In this document: piece after piece, positions 27,439-38,516 of the stretch
Numbering within the stretch: position 1 is the first letter of the stretch
Layout: each line of letters begins with the position of its first letter
From: Buttiauxella sp. B2
GTDB taxonomy: Bacteria > Pseudomonadota > Gammaproteobacteria > Enterobacterales > Enterobacteriaceae
Length of the DNA: 64,000 bases
NCBI RefSeq assembly: GCF_006376615.1
Contig: NZ_VEXQ01000002.1
Coordinates: forward strand, 248,001-312,000
Direction: 5' to 3'
The notes under the pieces: generated by a model
What the model was told of the DNA's origin: nothing
The model's database searches: none
What the model saw: the letters and a program-made list of their open reading frames with translations, nothing else
Program-made: the position numbers and the translations under genes

Positions 27439-29826
27439 ATGAAATTCAGTGAACTCTGGTTACGCGAATGGGTAAATCCAGCCAACAGCAGTGAAGAGCT
27501 TTCCAGCCAAATTACTATGGCTGGTCTTGAAGTTGATGGTGTTGATGCCGTTGCGGGCGCATTTAATGGCGTGGTTGTGGGTGAAGTGGTTGAGTGCGGC
27601 CAGCATCCAAACGCTGACAAGCTGCGTGTCACAAAAGTAAACGTCGGTGGCGATCGTCTGCTAGACATCGTTTGTGGCGCCCCGAATTGCCGTCAGGGGC
27701 TGAAAGTTGCAGTAGCAACTGTCGGCGCTGTACTGCCCGGTGATTTCAAAATTAAAGCTGCGAAACTACGTGGCGAGCCGTCTGAAGGCATGCTGTGCTC
27801 ATTCTCGGAGCTGGGTATTTCCGACGATCATGACGGTATTATCGAACTGCCACTGGATGCGCCGATTGGCACTGATATTCGCGAATACCTGCATCTTGAT
27901 GACAACACTATCGAAATCAGCGTGACGCCAAACCGTGCAGATTGCCTCGGTATCATCGGAGTTGCTCGTGATGTCGCGGTACTGAACAAGCTGCCATTAA
28001 ACGAACCAGAAATGCCTGCTGTTGCTGCGACTATTGCTGATACGCTGCCAATTCGTGTGGATGCACCTGACGCCTGCCCGCGCTATTTGGGACGTGTAGT
28101 CAAAGGTATCAACGTTAAAGCACCAACGCCGCTGTGGATGAAAGAGAAACTACGTCGTTGTGGTATTCGTTCTATTGATGCTGTGGTTGATGTGACTAAC
28201 TACGTGTTGCTGGAACTCGGCCAACCGATGCATGCGTTCGATCTGAACCGCATCGAAGGTGGCATCGTTGTGCGTATGGCGGAAGAGGGCGAAGCCCTGA
28301 CGCTGCTCGATGGTAACGAAGTGAAGCTGAATGCAGATACGCTGGTAATTGCTGACCACAACAAAGCGCTGGCAATGGGCGGTATCTTTGGTGGCGAACA
28401 TTCCGGTGTGAATGACGAAACCCAGAACGTGCTGCTTGAGTGCGCATTCTTCAGTCCTCTGTCCATCACAGGACGTGCTCGTCGTCATGGTCTGCACACT
28501 GACGCTTCACACCGCTATGAGCGTGGTGTGGACTCTGCACTGCAATTTAAAGCGATGGAACGTGCTACTCGTTTGTTGATCGACATCTGCGGCGGTGAAG
28601 CCGGTCCAGTTATTAACGTAACCAACGAAGCACACCTGCCAAAAGTTGCCACTATTACACTGCGTCGCAGCAAGCTGGACCGCCTGATTGGTCATCACAT
28701 CGACGATGCGCAGGTAAGCGACATTCTGCGTCGCTTGGGTTGTGAAGTGACTGAAGGTGACCACCAGTGGACGGCAGTTGCTCCAAGCTGGCGTTTTGAT
28801 ATGCAGATCGAAGAAGATCTGGTTGAAGAAGTCGCTCGCATTTATGGCTATAACAACATTCCAGATGAGCCTGTTCAAGCGGGTCTTATCATGGGAAGCC
28901 ATCGCGAAGCAGACCTTTCGCTCAAGCGTGTGAAAACCATGCTGGTCGATAAAGGCTACCAGGAAGTGATTACCTACAGTTTTGTTGACCCGAAAGTTCA
29001 GCAATTGCTGCACCCGGGTGAAGAAAATCTGATTCTGCCTAGCCCAATCTCCAGCGAAATGTCTGTAATGCGTCTGTCCTTGTTGACAGGTCTGCTCGGT
29101 ACCGTGGTTTATAATCAAAACCGCCAGCAGAGCCGCGTGCGCATATTTGAATCAGGTTTGCGCTTTGTTCCTGATACTCAGGCAGACCTGGGCATTCGTC
29201 AGGATCTTATGCTGGCAGGTGCTATCTGCGGAAATCGCTACGAAGAGCATTGGGATCTGGCGCGTAACACTGTCGACTTCTATGATTTGAAGGGCGATCT
29301 GGAAGCGATTCTGGATTTGACTGGCAAGCTTTCTGACATCGAATTTAAAACGGCTAGCAACCCAGCCTTGCATCCAGGTCAAAGTGCTACCATTTATTTA
29401 GGTGGGGAATACGTTGGTTTCATTGGTGTTGTGCATCCTGAGCTTGAACGTAAGCTATCTCTGAATGGCCGTACACTGGTGTTCGAAGTGCTGTGGAACA
29501 AGCTTGCAGACCGCGCTGTGCCTGAGTCGAAAGAGATTTCACGATTCCCTGCAAACCGCCGTGATATTGCTGTTGTGGTCGCCGAAAACGTTCCCGCAGC
29601 AGATATTTTGGTCGAATGTAAGAAAGTTGGCGCAAATCAGGTAGTTGGCGTAAACTTATTTGATGTGTACCGTGGCAAAGGTGTAGCCGAAGGTTATAAG
29701 AGCCTTGCCATAAGCCTTATCCTCCAGGATACAGGCCGTACACTCGAAGAAGAGGAGATTGCCGCTACCGTTGCAAAATGTGTAGAGGCATTAAAAGAGC
29801 GATTCCAGGCATCATTGAGGGATTGA
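27439..29826 (+). CDS. pheT: Phenylalanine-tRNA ligase beta subunit
   Basis: This 795-residue subunit has the E. coli length. The N-terminal OB-fold tRNA-binding domain (residues ~39-150) contains [20 protein letters not shown]. The B3/B4 editing domain and B5 domain follow. The C-terminal anticodon-binding (FDX-ACB) domain has [20 protein letters not shown]. It recognises tRNA-Phe and edits Tyr-tRNA-Phe. The gene is co-transcribed with pheS and followed after 4 bp by ihfA. Confidence 0.98.
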   Translation: MKFSELWLREWVNPANSSEELSSQITMAGLEVDGVDAVAGAFNGVVVGEVVECGQHPNADKLRVTKVNVGGDRLLDIVCGAPNCRQGLKVAVATVGAVLPGDFKIKAAKLRGEPSEGMLCSFSELGISDDHDGIIELPLDAPIGTDIREYLHLDDNTIEISVTPNRADCLGIIGVARDVAVLNKLPLNEPEMPAVAATIADTLPIRVDAPDACPRYLGRVVKGINVKAPTPLWMKEKLRRCGIRSIDAVVDVTNYVLLELGQPMHAFDLNRIEGGIVVRMAEEGEALTLLDGNEVKLNADTLVIADHNKALAMGGIFGGEHSGVNDETQNVLLECAFFSPLSITGRARRHGLHTDASHRYERGVDSALQFKAMERATRLLIDICGGEAGPVINVTNEAHLPKVATITLRRSKLDRLIGHHIDDAQVSDILRRLGCEVTEGDHQWTAVAPSWRFDMQIEEDLVEEVARIYGYNNIPDEPVQAGLIMGSHREADLSLKRVKTMLVDKGYQEVITYSFVDPKVQQLLHPGEENLILPSPISSEMSVMRLSLLTGLLGTVVYNQNRQQSRVRIFESGLRFVPDTQADLGIRQDLMLAGAICGNRYEEHWDLARNTVDFYDLKGDLEAILDLTGKLSDIEFKTASNPALHPGQSATIYLGGEYVGFIGVVHPELERKLSLNGRTLVFEVLWNKLADRAVPESKEISRFPANRRDIAVVVAENVPAADILVECKKVGANQVVGVNLFDVYRGKGVAEGYKSLAISLILQDTGRTLEEEEIAATVAKCVEALKERFQASLRD

Positions 29827-29830
29827 ACGT

Positions 29831-30130
29831 ATGGCGCTTACAAAAGCTGAAATGTCAGAATATCTGTTTGATAAGCTAGGGCTTAGCAAACGTGATGCTA
29901 AAGAGTTGGTAGAACTGTTTTTCGAAGAGGTTCGTCGCGCTCTGGAAAACGGTGAGCAGGTTAAGCTATCAGGCTTTGGTAATTTTGACTTACGCGATAA
30001 AAACCAACGTCCCGGGCGTAACCCGAAGACCGGTGAAGATATTCCTATCACGGCACGCCGTGTAGTGACTTTCCGACCTGGTCAGAAGTTGAAAAGTAGG
30101 GTTGAAAACGCGTCGCCAAAAGACGAGTAA
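29831..30130 (+). CDS. ihfA: Integration host factor alpha subunit
   Basis: This 99-residue DNA-bending protein equals E. coli IhfA in length. The DNABII family signature [20 protein letters not shown], with the Pro at the tip of the DNA-intercalating arm, is intact. It pairs with IhfB and bends specific DNA sites. It follows pheT by four bases, as in E. coli, and also has internal promoters within pheT in that organism. A terminator follows. Confidence 0.98.
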   Translation: MALTKAEMSEYLFDKLGLSKRDAKELVELFFEEVRRALENGEQVKLSGFGNFDLRDKNQRPGRNPKTGEDIPITARRVVTFRPGQKLKSRVENASPKDE

Positions 30131-30142
30131 CCTGAACAAACC

Positions 30143-30172
30143 AAAAAGGCCGCGTATAGCGGCCTTTTCTTT
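30143..30172 (+). terminator. Terminator of the thrS-ihfA cluster
   Basis: Stem AAAAGGCCGC / GCGGCCTTTT with a short GTATA loop and a T-rich tail. It is symmetrical enough to serve also the converging VirK/YbjX-like gene. Confidence 0.9.
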
Positions 30173-30187
30173 GCTTGAAATTCAAAC

Positions 30188-31135
30188 TTATCTTGCTGTC
30201 AGGTTGCCAACTTGTGACGCCATATCATCCAATAGTTGAAAACGGCGGCGATATTCAGCTCGTTTCTTACTGGCGACGCTCTCGATCGTTTTTCTTTCTA
30301 GTTGGAGCGGTAACTGCCAGCGCCAGGCACTTTCTTTTACTCCATCAATAGATTGCCAGAACTCATCATAACTTGCGTGGAAGTGGCGACCTTTGCTCAG
30401 TCGGTAACGCAGTGCGCGGAAGACATGGCCATTATCACTAGCGCCATAAATCCCGGTAATCCCTCCCTGCGCCGCAAGTTGCCAGATAAACTCCATCAAC
30501 ATACGTTTAGGGAACAAACCGTGACAGGCACGTGTTGCCTGCTTAATCACATCGTGAGAAATATGTCGTCTCGGTCCCTGAAGGCCGCCTATCACGAGGT
30601 GCCAATGGTCTTTTTCACGAATAACGCTAAAGGTGAGGCTGGCAAGCAGGTGCTGATTGCCGTCTCGTAACCACAGCGTACTTTCACCCTCACGTTCGGC
30701 GCTTCCAGCGCAAGATGCGGAAAGGGTAAATTGGCTTTCGTCTTTGCCACAAAGTGTTAGCAACAGGGTTTCTTGTACCGCAGTTAATGCACTGGCTAAC
30801 TGCCGGGAAGATAGCGAGTCTACGAATTGATAATGCCCGATTATCGCATCGGCTCGCTGGCTGGCATTTAATCCCCGAACCAAATACTCGCGATGTGGTT
30901 TGCTCGGTAATGTTACCTGTGTCTTTAACATCTGTTCAAAGTCAGGTCGCCGCGCGAGATTATCAAGCATCCGCCGAGTAGGTGAGTAGAAGAGGGCGGT
31001 TCGCATCATAAATTTAAACCGGTAATTACGCTTGTGCCATATCGCGCCCGGGAGCAACTTTCCAGTGATGAGATCTGAAATGAGATTTCTGCGCGGGGTT
31101 TGCACATATGTATTTAGCAGAGTGTTGTCAGACAC
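30188..31135 (-). CDS. VirK/YbjX family protein (DUF535)
   Basis: This 315-residue protein shows the DUF535 pattern: an N-terminal GKLLPGAIWHKRNYRFKFM, a central LASLTFSVIREKDHWHLVIG, and GLFPKRMLMEFIWQLAAQGG with GASDNGHVFRALRY. VirK of Shigella and Salmonella and YbjX belong here; they are linked to envelope stress and antimicrobial-peptide resistance, often under PhoP control. It is predicted cytosolic, without signal peptide. E. coli K-12 has no such gene between ihfA and btuC, so it is an insertion or a loss in that lineage. A PhoP box could not be seen. Confidence 0.8.
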   Translation of the reverse strand: MSDNTLLNTYVQTPRRNLISDLITGKLLPGAIWHKRNYRFKFMMRTALFYSPTRRMLDNLARRPDFEQMLKTQVTLPSKPHREYLVRGLNASQRADAIIGHYQFVDSLSSRQLASALTAVQETLLLTLCGKDESQFTLSASCAGSAEREGESTLWLRDGNQHLLASLTFSVIREKDHWHLVIGGLQGPRRHISHDVIKQATRACHGLFPKRMLMEFIWQLAAQGGITGIYGASDNGHVFRALRYRLSKGRHFHASYDEFWQSIDGVKESAWRWQLPLQLERKTIESVASKKRAEYRRRFQLLDDMASQVGNLTAR

Positions 31136-31471
31136 GATAATTACCTTCAGATGAATTTACCTTTATTTTAATGCCTTCAGTCTGGAATGTTTCTTATCGA
31201 GTTTTTATATTCAACGTTTGTTTATTGATGATTTATATTTATCAATGTGATTGATAGTTAAGGAAATTATTTTATTTTTTGTTGCGAATTATAATGCTGA
31301 TGTATTTTCCTCTGTAATCTATCGTTCGTTTAGCTTCTATATAATATTGCAGGGGTAGAATGAATAAAATATAACCTCACAATAATCCTACCCTTTACTG
31401 CTTGTCCTGCACGTTAAACTCCCCGTAAAATCAGATGCATAATTTGTTAATAATCGGATCTCATCAACCAG
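31136..31471. other. Intergenic region between VirK-like gene and btuC
   Basis: These 336 bp are AT-rich and contain the divergent promoters for both flanking genes. A spaced inverted repeat (GGGGTAG ... CTACCC, about 31,354-31,393) is visible. I see no gene, cobalamin riboswitch or clear operator. Confidence 0.5.
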
Positions 31472-32455
31472 ATGCACACTTTTGTCGCAAGGCAGCAACG
31501 TCTCGAACGCCTCTGGCTACTCGCTTTGTTTTCCATCATGTTGGGCATGGCTGTACTGAGTTTGTGCGCAGGCGACCAGTGGTTTGCCCCACAACACTGG
31601 ATGCGTGAGGATGCGCAATTGTTTATCTGGCAGATACGCCTGCCTCGCACAGTAGCTGTTTTGCTTGTCGGAGCGGCATTGGCGATTTCTGGCACCATTA
31701 TGCAGGCATTATTCGAAAACCCTCTGGCAGAACCGGGCCTTCTGGGCGTTTCAAATGGCGCAGGTGTCGCGCTGGTGGCCGCCGTGTTGCTTGGACACGG
31801 TATGTTACCTGACTGGGTGCTGGGTATTTGTGCCATCGCCGGTGCATTGGTGATTACCTTTATCTTGCTACGTTTTTCCAGGCGTCATCTTTCTAACAGT
31901 CGTTTACTGCTTGCGGGCGTTGCGTTGGGGATTATCTGTAGCGCACTCATGACATGGGCTATCTATTTCAGTTCCAGCCTCGATTTACGGCAATTAATGT
32001 ATTGGATGATGGGGGGATTTGGCGGTGTGGACTGGCGTCAATGGTGGTTAATGATAACTCTGCTGCCCGTGATAGTGTGGTTATGTCGCAACTATGCACC
32101 GTTGAACTTAATGGCGCTGGGTGAAATGTCGGCCCGTCAACTAGGTTTACCCATCTGGCTTTGGCGCAATATTTTGGTGATTGCTACGGGCTGGTTGGTA
32201 GGGGTGAGCGTGGCTCTCGCCGGAGCAATAGGTTTTATTGGCCTGGTCATTCCGCATATGTTGCGTCTCAAAGGCCTGACCGATCACCGTATCTTGCTAC
32301 CCGCAAGTGCGCTGGCAGGCGCTGCCATACTACTTGCCGCTGATATCATTGCTCGTCTGGCACTGACATCAGCAGAATTACCGATAGGCGTTGTGACAGC
32401 AACGCTGGGCGCACCTGTATTTATCTGGCTATTATTAAAAGCTGGAAAGTACTGA
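31472..32455 (+). CDS. btuC: Vitamin B12 ABC transporter permease
   Basis: This 327-residue membrane protein is highly similar to E. coli BtuC, including [20 protein letters not shown] and [18 protein letters not shown], the FecCD-type permease signatures and the coupling helix region. Two copies form the inner-membrane channel of BtuCD, which takes cobalamin from BtuF. About ten membrane helices are visible. The site before the ATG is weak. btuE and btuD follow in the same direction, as in E. coli. Confidence 0.97.
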   Translation: MHTFVARQQRLERLWLLALFSIMLGMAVLSLCAGDQWFAPQHWMREDAQLFIWQIRLPRTVAVLLVGAALAISGTIMQALFENPLAEPGLLGVSNGAGVALVAAVLLGHGMLPDWVLGICAIAGALVITFILLRFSRRHLSNSRLLLAGVALGIICSALMTWAIYFSSSLDLRQLMYWMMGGFGGVDWRQWWLMITLLPVIVWLCRNYAPLNLMALGEMSARQLGLPIWLWRNILVIATGWLVGVSVALAGAIGFIGLVIPHMLRLKGLTDHRILLPASALAGAAILLAADIIARLALTSAELPIGVVTATLGAPVFIWLLLKAGKY

Positions 32456-32481
32456 ATCACGATGTTAATCAAGGGGACGTA

Positions 32482-33030
32482 ATGCAAGATATTCTGAATA
32501 CTGAAGTCACTACCATTGACGGTGAAAAAACAACGCTCGAAAACTGGAAAGGTAAAGTGCTGTTGCTGGTGAACGTTGCCTCTAAGTGCGGCCTTACGGT
32601 GCAATACGAACAATTAGAAAATCTTCAAAAAACGCTAGAACATGAAGGCTTCTCTGTGCTGGGCTTCCCCTGCAATCAGTTCCTTGGACAGGAACCTGGT
32701 AGCGAAGAAGAAATCAAAACGTTCTGTAGCACCACTTACGGCGTAACGTTCCCGATGTTTAGCAAGCTGGACGTGAACGGTGAAAATCGTCACCCGCTGT
32801 ACAAAAAATTGGTCGCTGCAGCACCTAATGCCATTGCGCCAGAAGGCAGCGGTTTCTTTGAGCGCATGAGCAGCAAAGGCCGCGCACCGGTTCATGCAGG
32901 CGATATCCTTTGGAATTTCGAAAAGTTCCTCGTAGGGCGTGATGGTCAGGTTATACAACGCTTCTCACCGGATATGACACCAGAAGATCCGGTTGTTGTT
33001 GACGCTATCAAAGCGGCGCTGGCGAGATAA
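32482..33030 (+). CDS. btuE: Thioredoxin/glutathione peroxidase BtuE
   Basis: This 182-residue protein is a non-selenium glutathione-peroxidase homologue. The peroxidatic Cys36 lies in [15 protein letters not shown], and the family motifs [15 protein letters not shown] and [12 protein letters not shown] (with the catalytic Trp and Asn) are intact. E. coli BtuE reduces peroxides using thioredoxin and is not needed for B12 transport despite its place in the btu operon. Its stop overlaps the start of btuD by one base. Confidence 0.95.
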   Translation: MQDILNTEVTTIDGEKTTLENWKGKVLLLVNVASKCGLTVQYEQLENLQKTLEHEGFSVLGFPCNQFLGQEPGSEEEIKTFCSTTYGVTFPMFSKLDVNGENRHPLYKKLVAAAPNAIAPEGSGFFERMSSKGRAPVHAGDILWNFEKFLVGRDGQVIQRFSPDMTPEDPVVVDAIKAALAR

Positions 33031-33776
33031 TGTCGTTGTTGCAATTAGACGATGTTGCTGTGGCGGAGCGGCTTGGGCCGATTTCCGCCACTGTGCAAGC
33101 GGGTGAACTGATTCATCTTGTTGGGCCTAACGGTGCCGGGAAAAGCACATTGCTAACGCGAATGGCGGGGTTAAGCTCTGGTGCCGGGCAAATAATGTTT
33201 GCTGGAATTAATCTAAGCGAATGGCAGCCGACGCAATTGGCTCATCATCGCGCTTACCTTTCTCAGCAACAGATGCCGCCATTTTCAATGCCGGTCTGGC
33301 ATTATCTGCAATTGCACCAGGCAGTGAGTCCGGGTGATAGCGTAATGCTCAAGCTGGTCGACGATTTAGGTCTGAAAGATAAACTCACCCGCGGTGTTAA
33401 CCAACTTTCGGGTGGTGAATGGCAACGGGTTAGGCTGGCTGCTGTCGTGTTGCAAATTCATCCTGAGATAAACTCGCATGGCCATCTGCTATTGCTGGAT
33501 GAGCCAATGAACAGTCTGGATGTGGCCCAGCAAACCACGCTTGACCGAATCCTTATGGCTTTGTGTGAGGCGGGCGTTGCAGTTGTGATGAGCAGCCATG
33601 ATTTAAATCACAGTTTACGACACGCGCATACCGTTTGGTTACTGCGCGCAGGTAAAATGATTGCGCAGGGAAGTCGGGATGAAGTGTTGTCACCACAACA
33701 TTTAGCTACAGCCTATAACATGCACTTTCGTCGATTGCAGATAGAAGGGCACAGTATGCTAATAGCCCCACTCTAG
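33030..33776 (+). CDS. btuD: Vitamin B12 ABC transporter ATPase
   Basis: This 248-residue ATPase has a Walker A motif GPNGAGKST, the signature [14 protein letters not shown] and a Walker B segment [15 protein letters not shown] followed by the H-loop SSHDLNHS. It energises cobalamin import with BtuC. The overlap with the btuE stop (TAATG) indicates coupled translation. Length and neighbours match E. coli btuD (249 residues). Confidence 0.97.
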   Translation: MSLLQLDDVAVAERLGPISATVQAGELIHLVGPNGAGKSTLLTRMAGLSSGAGQIMFAGINLSEWQPTQLAHHRAYLSQQQMPPFSMPVWHYLQLHQAVSPGDSVMLKLVDDLGLKDKLTRGVNQLSGGEWQRVRLAAVVLQIHPEINSHGHLLLLDEPMNSLDVAQQTTLDRILMALCEAGVAVVMSSHDLNHSLRHAHTVWLLRAGKMIAQGSRDEVLSPQHLATAYNMHFRRLQIEGHSMLIAPL

Positions 33777-33856
33777 TTGATGGTAAAAACTTGCACCAAA
33801 TCATGGGTAAGCGCTAAATTACTGGAAATTATAAACGGGTGAGGATTAGCCTGAAA

Positions 33857-34318
33857 ATGCGTGTATGGATTATTGTAGTGGCGTGTCTGGTACTCGCAGG
33901 GTGTAGCCATCATGCACCGCCACCTAACTCTCGTCTTTCAGACTCGATAACGGTTATTGCTAAGCTCAATGATCAACTCAACGGCTGGCATGGAACACCG
34001 TATCGTTATGGTGGAATGAGCCGTCGGGGTGTCGACTGCTCCGGTTTTGTTTCACTCACCTTCCGTGACCGATTTGAGCTGCAATTGCCGCGTGAAACCC
34101 GCCAACAGGCGCAAATTGGTACTGAAATTGATAAAGACGATTTACTTCCTGGCGATCTGGTTTTCTTTAAAACGGGTTCTGGTGAAAGTGGCCTACACGT
34201 TGGTATATACGACACGGACAATCAATTCATTCATGCTTCGACCAGTCGCGGTGTCATGCGTTCGTCACTTGATAACGTCTACTGGCGTAAAAAGTTCTGG
34301 CAAGCTCGCCGTATCTAG
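33857..34318 (+). CDS. nlpC: NlpC/P60 family lipoprotein, probable peptidoglycan endopeptidase
   Basis: I chose the ATG at 33857, giving 153 residues, close to E. coli NlpC (154); the GTG at 33839 would add six unusual residues. The signal peptide ends in the lipobox LAGC, with the lipidated Cys at residue 16. The NlpC/P60 catalytic residues are Cys61 (GVDCSGFV) and His114 (GLHVGIY). The family cleaves D-Glu-diaminopimelate bonds in cell-wall stem peptides. It follows btuD as in E. coli. Confidence 0.94.
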   Translation: MRVWIIVVACLVLAGCSHHAPPPNSRLSDSITVIAKLNDQLNGWHGTPYRYGGMSRRGVDCSGFVSLTFRDRFELQLPRETRQQAQIGTEIDKDDLLPGDLVFFKTGSGESGLHVGIYDTDNQFIHASTSRGVMRSSLDNVYWRKKFWQARRI

Positions 34319-34337
34319 TCCTTCGAAAGGATAGTTC

Positions 34338-35312
34338 ATGGTTACTCTGGAAGATGTTGCTGCAAGTGCAGGTGTGTCCCGGGCAACCGTTTCACGCGTG
34401 GTGAATGGCGACAGCAAAGTCAAAGCGCAAACCCGAATCAAAGTTGAAGCGGCGATTATCGAATTAGGTTATACACCGAATCCGGCGGCACGCGCATTAG
34501 CATCCAGCCAAAGCAACACCTTAGGGTTAGTCACCACTTCCTATCGAGGCGGCTTTTTTGGCGCGTTGATGGACACCGTACAAAGCGAAACCGAATTACA
34601 TGGTAAGCAGTTATTAGTGACACAAGGGCGTGACACGGCAGAAAAAGAGTTGAACGCGATTCAGCGCCTTTTTAATCTGCGCTGCGATGGCCTGGTATTG
34701 CACGTTCGCGCCATCACAGATGAAACCCTTCAACATCTGGCAGAGCAAGACCGCAAATTCATTGTATTAGACCGTGATGTCCCGGGTCTTGAACAACGTT
34801 GTGTCGTGTTTGATCACCGTGCGGCGAGTAAGCTTGCAACTCAAGTCTTTATCGATGCGGGCCATACTGCAATTGCGTGTTTGCACGGGCCGAGCGGGCG
34901 TTCGTCAAGCCTGCTGCGCAAGCAGGGATTTATCGATGCAATGAAGCAAGCAAAGCTTGAACCCATAGCCGTGCTTGGCGGAGAGTATGATATGCCTGCT
35001 GGCTATCAGCTGGCCTCTCAATTGCTTGAAAATATGCAGCCGACGGCAATCTATTGTTGTAACGAAGAACTGGCAATCGGTGCCATGCTGGCTATCACCG
35101 AGCGTGGTCTGCGAATTCCCCAGGATATCTCCCTTATTTGTTACGACAGCGGGGAACGTGCAGCCTTTGTTCGTCCGGCACTCACCAGTGTCCATTTTCC
35201 AATAACAGAAATGGCTCGTTCTGCTATCAGGAAATTATTAGATATCCAATGTGAGAATGAATCTTTTTCTCCTGAGATAATCTACCGTGATTCTGTTCGC
35301 CATATTCGCTAA
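34338..35312 (+). CDS. LacI/GalR family transcriptional regulator
   Basis: This 324-residue protein starts VTLEDVAASAGVSRATVSRV, a classical LacI-type helix-turn-helix with hinge (AARALASSQSNTLGLV). The periplasmic-binding-like effector domain follows, with AIYCCNEELAIGAMLAITER and DISLICYDSGERAAF. It lies 19 bp after nlpC, in a place where E. coli has no gene between nlpC and ydiV, so it was inserted here. No sugar genes adjoin it; the nearest candidate target in this window is the GPH/GH3 pair 14 kb away. The effector is unknown. Confidence 0.88.
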   Translation: MVTLEDVAASAGVSRATVSRVVNGDSKVKAQTRIKVEAAIIELGYTPNPAARALASSQSNTLGLVTTSYRGGFFGALMDTVQSETELHGKQLLVTQGRDTAEKELNAIQRLFNLRCDGLVLHVRAITDETLQHLAEQDRKFIVLDRDVPGLEQRCVVFDHRAASKLATQVFIDAGHTAIACLHGPSGRSSSLLRKQGFIDAMKQAKLEPIAVLGGEYDMPAGYQLASQLLENMQPTAIYCCNEELAIGAMLAITERGLRIPQDISLICYDSGERAAFVRPALTSVHFPITEMARSAIRKLLDIQCENESFSPEIIYRDSVRHIR

Positions 35313-35480
35313 AACTGGCGATAGAAAGATATCCAGGATAATATAATTAGATTCAAAGAAGATTCTAATTCACTCATCAGGGATGAAATTGCATTTAATT
35401 CTAATAAAATCAATCCAGTTAACGCTGGATGCTCATCGTGTCGCGATGCCATCCACCTCTTTCGATAAACGGTTGGCAAA

Positions 35481-36212
35481 ATGATTCTTGCACTCGATGC
35501 ACAATATCGTCCAGATTTTTATTTTAATCCTGTTTACTTGCCAGATGGTGAGGTTTTAGGCTTTGAATTAATAGCTAATTTTGTTGGGGTTGATGCGCCG
35601 GTGCGTATTCCTACAGAATTAGTTATGCCGGTTGTTACAGCAGAACAACAATTAATATTATTCAAAGAGAAAATAGAATTAATTGAAAACTATCAAGAGT
35701 TCTTTAAGGCTCAAAGTATAGTTGCCTGGCTTAATATAAGCGTGGTAATCGCTGAGGAAATTTTAGCCAATACAGAGTTGTTTTCCCGCCTGGCGCGTCT
35801 TCCGTTCATTGAATTTGCCATCAGTGAGGATTTTCCCGAGTTAAATATGGGGAAAGAAAATGCCCGTTTAGTCGCATTAAGTAAGCGCTATCCATTAGCA
35901 CTGGCAAATTTTGGTGCAGGAATTGCGACCACTAAATCACTCTGTGATGGGCTATTTAAACGTGTGTTTTTGGATAAAACATTTATACATAAACAAATTA
36001 AACAGCGTTCTTTTGAGCCCTTCATGTTAGCGATGCTCGCGCAACTTTCACCGTTGTGCCAATCATTAGTTATTACCGGTATTGATGACGAAGTCGCTCA
36101 CCAGAAAGTACTTTCTTTAAGCACATATTGCATGCAAGGAAATCTCTGGCCCGGGATTACACCTCAAGCGCTGGAAGACTGGCCTAATCCGGATTCTTCT
36201 ACATTGAGCTAA
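35481..36212 (+). CDS. ydiV: Degenerate EAL-domain protein, anti-FlhDC factor YdiV-like
   Basis: This 243-residue protein aligns by eye with E. coli YdiV, e.g. [38 protein letters not shown] and [16 protein letters not shown]. The EAL residues needed for c-di-GMP hydrolysis are missing: ELI replaces EAL-LRW and NFGAG replaces DDFG. In Salmonella and E. coli, YdiV does not cleave c-di-GMP but binds FlhD and delivers FlhDC to ClpXP, repressing flagella under poor nutrition. The gene is AT-rich and lies upstream of selO/ydiU, as in E. coli. Confidence 0.88.
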   Translation: MILALDAQYRPDFYFNPVYLPDGEVLGFELIANFVGVDAPVRIPTELVMPVVTAEQQLILFKEKIELIENYQEFFKAQSIVAWLNISVVIAEEILANTELFSRLARLPFIEFAISEDFPELNMGKENARLVALSKRYPLALANFGAGIATTKSLCDGLFKRVFLDKTFIHKQIKQRSFEPFMLAMLAQLSPLCQSLVITGIDDEVAHQKVLSLSTYCMQGNLWPGITPQALEDWPNPDSSTLS

Positions 36213-36276
36213 TACCCCTGCCAATGTGCCGTGTTTAAAACTGCGCACAAGCACTACACTATCGGCAGGAGGTTCC

Positions 36277-37722
36277 ATGACTAATAAACCTGTATTTAAC
36301 AATAGCTGGCACGACGAGTTGCCCGGCTTTTATACGTCTTTAAAACCAACGCCACTGCATAATGCCCGGCTATTTTATTATAACCGTCCCCTGGCCGATG
36401 ACCTTGAGCTTGATGCCTCACTGTTTGACGAATCCCACGTCGGTATCTGGAGCGGTGAAACGCTGCTGCAGGGTATGCAGCCATTAGCGCAGGTTTATAG
36501 CGGACACCAGTTTGGTGTCTGGGCGGGCCAGCTTGGCGACGGGCGGGGCATTTTGCTCGGCGAGCAACAATTAACTGATGGCCGTAAATTCGACTGGCAT
36601 TTGAAAGGGGCGGGTTTAACGCCTTATTCACGCATGGGTGATGGACGAGCAGTGCTGCGCTCAACCGTGCGGGAATTTCTGGCCAGTGAAGCGATGCATG
36701 GTTTGGGTATTCCCACCACGCGTGCGCTGAGCATTGTTACCAGCGATACGCCGGTACAACGTGAAACCACCGAGCAAGGTGCCATGTTGCTGCGCGTCGC
36801 ACAAAGCCATGTCCGCTTCGGTCACTTTGAGCATTTTTACTATCGCCGTGAACCGCAAAAAGTTCAGCAACTGGCGGATTACGTCATTGCCCATCATTGG
36901 CCACATCTTCTTGATGAAACTGACAAATATCAACTTTGGTTCCGTGATGTCGTCGAACGCACTGCGCAGATGATTGCCCACTGGCAAACAGTAGGATTCG
37001 CGCATGGTGTGATGAACACCGACAACATGTCGATTCTGGGTTTGACCATGGATTACGGCCCGTATGGTTTTCTTGATGATTATCAGCCCGGCTTCATCTG
37101 CAACCACTCTGACCATCAGGGGCGCTATGCCTTTGATAATCAACCGGCTGTAGGGCTCTGGAACCTGCAGCGCCTGGCACAAACGCTGTCACCGTTTATT
37201 TCTGTGGAATGGCTCAACGAATTGCTCGAACACTATCAGTTCGCATTGATGAAAGCATTTGGGGAGTTAATGCGAGGCAAACTGGGGCTGGTGACCGAAC
37301 AAGTCGCTGACAACGAAATTCTCACGGAATTGTTCGCGTTGATGGCAAAAGAAGGTAGTGATTACACGCGTACATTCAGAATGTTAAGCCTGACTGAACA
37401 AAACTCAGCAAGCTCGCCGCTGCGCGATGAATTTATCGACCGCGCCGGTTTTGATAGCTGGTTTACGGGTTATCGTGCACGTTTACAGACCGAGCAGATA
37501 AACGATGAGCAGCGCCAACTGACAATGAAAGCCGCGAATCCTTCAGTTGTTTTGCGAAACTGGCTGGCTCAGCGAGCCATCGACGCCGCAGAGCAGGGCG
37601 ATGTGAGTGTTCTGGCGCAACTGCATGAAACGTTGAAACAACCGTATGCCGAACACCCGAACGAGTTCACTCAACGCCCACCTGATTGGGGAAAACGGTT
37701 AGAAGTGAGTTGTTCAAGTTAA
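36277..37722 (+). CDS. selO: Protein adenylyltransferase SelO (YdiU)
   Basis: I chose the ATG at 36277 (CAGGAGG six bases upstream); the frame from 36226 adds 17 unconserved residues. The 481-residue protein belongs to the SelO pseudokinase family, which transfers AMP from ATP to Ser/Thr/Tyr of target proteins. Conserved parts include [39 protein letters not shown] and [17 protein letters not shown], the last holding metal-binding Asn and Asp. The C-terminus ends in LEVSCSS, with Cys at the place of selenocysteine in animal SelO. Confidence 0.95.
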   Translation: MTNKPVFNNSWHDELPGFYTSLKPTPLHNARLFYYNRPLADDLELDASLFDESHVGIWSGETLLQGMQPLAQVYSGHQFGVWAGQLGDGRGILLGEQQLTDGRKFDWHLKGAGLTPYSRMGDGRAVLRSTVREFLASEAMHGLGIPTTRALSIVTSDTPVQRETTEQGAMLLRVAQSHVRFGHFEHFYYRREPQKVQQLADYVIAHHWPHLLDETDKYQLWFRDVVERTAQMIAHWQTVGFAHGVMNTDNMSILGLTMDYGPYGFLDDYQPGFICNHSDHQGRYAFDNQPAVGLWNLQRLAQTLSPFISVEWLNELLEHYQFALMKAFGELMRGKLGLVTEQVADNEILTELFALMAKEGSDYTRTFRMLSLTEQNSASSPLRDEFIDRAGFDSWFTGYRARLQTEQINDEQRQLTMKAANPSVVLRNWLAQRAIDAAEQGDVSVLAQLHETLKQPYAEHPNEFTQRPPDWGKRLEVSCSS

Positions 37723-37736
37723 GGCATTTTTCTCGC

Positions 37737-38516
37737 TCATTGTTTTAACCAAACCTGTGGCACCGGGTGTTCTGGATGACGGAATACCCGGAGATCAGCC
37801 TGATACCAGTGTTGCAGCGTGGTTTCGTCCAACACTTCTTGCGGCGAACCATTTGCGACTAATCGCCCCTCATGCAACAACACAATTCGGTCAGCCCAAA
37901 GTGCGGCCAGATTCAAATCATGCAGCACCACACAAACTGACAGCGTTCCCATCAGTGATAAACGGCGCAGCAAACGCAAAATATGCTGCTGATGATAAAG
38001 ATCCAGTGCTGAGGTAGGTTCGTCCAAAAAAAGCCAGCCGTGGGGTTGTCCTTCAAACCATAACTGCGTCAGTGCTCGTGCGAGTTGTACGCGCTGTTGC
38101 TCTCCGCCCGAAAGCTGGCAGAAATCGCGCCCTGCGAGAGTATCGCAACCCGTCAGTGCCATGACTTCCCGTACGACAGATTTCGTCTCTTTTCCCGGCC
38201 ACGGTGCGCGCCCCATAGCAATCACATCTTCGACTGCCCAGCTAAACGCCATACCGCTGCGCTGGCGCATCACTGCGCGCTTACGTGATAACGCTTCGCC
38301 TGACCAGTCATTTAACGCACGTCCTGCGAGGCTAACTTCACCACTATCAGGTAGTTGGAAACCAGTGAGAACTCGTAATAGCGTTGATTTCCCCGCCCCA
38401 TTTGGGCCAATCAATGCCACAACTTCACCGACTGAAAGTGTGAGATTAATGTCATCAAGCAATTTGCGCTCACCGAGACACAACGTCACATTCCGCGCCT
38501 GTAGTAAATCAACCAT
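37737..38516 (-). CDS. hmuV: Haem ABC transporter ATPase
   Basis: This 259-residue ATPase has Walker [10 protein letters not shown], signature CQLSGGEQQRVQLARALTQL, Walker B LFLDEPTSALDLYHQ and an H-loop VVLHDLNLAAL. It powers haem uptake across the inner membrane with HmuU. It is the last gene of the leftward operon hemP-hmuR-S-T-U-V and overlaps hmuU by eight bases. It converges with selO. The family is shared with Yersinia HmuV and Serratia HemV. Confidence 0.93.
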   Translation of the reverse strand: MVDLLQARNVTLCLGERKLLDDINLTLSVGEVVALIGPNGAGKSTLLRVLTGFQLPDSGEVSLAGRALNDWSGEALSRKRAVMRQRSGMAFSWAVEDVIAMGRAPWPGKETKSVVREVMALTGCDTLAGRDFCQLSGGEQQRVQLARALTQLWFEGQPHGWLFLDEPTSALDLYHQQHILRLLRRLSLMGTLSVCVVLHDLNLAALWADRIVLLHEGRLVANGSPQEVLDETTLQHWYQADLRVFRHPEHPVPQVWLKQ

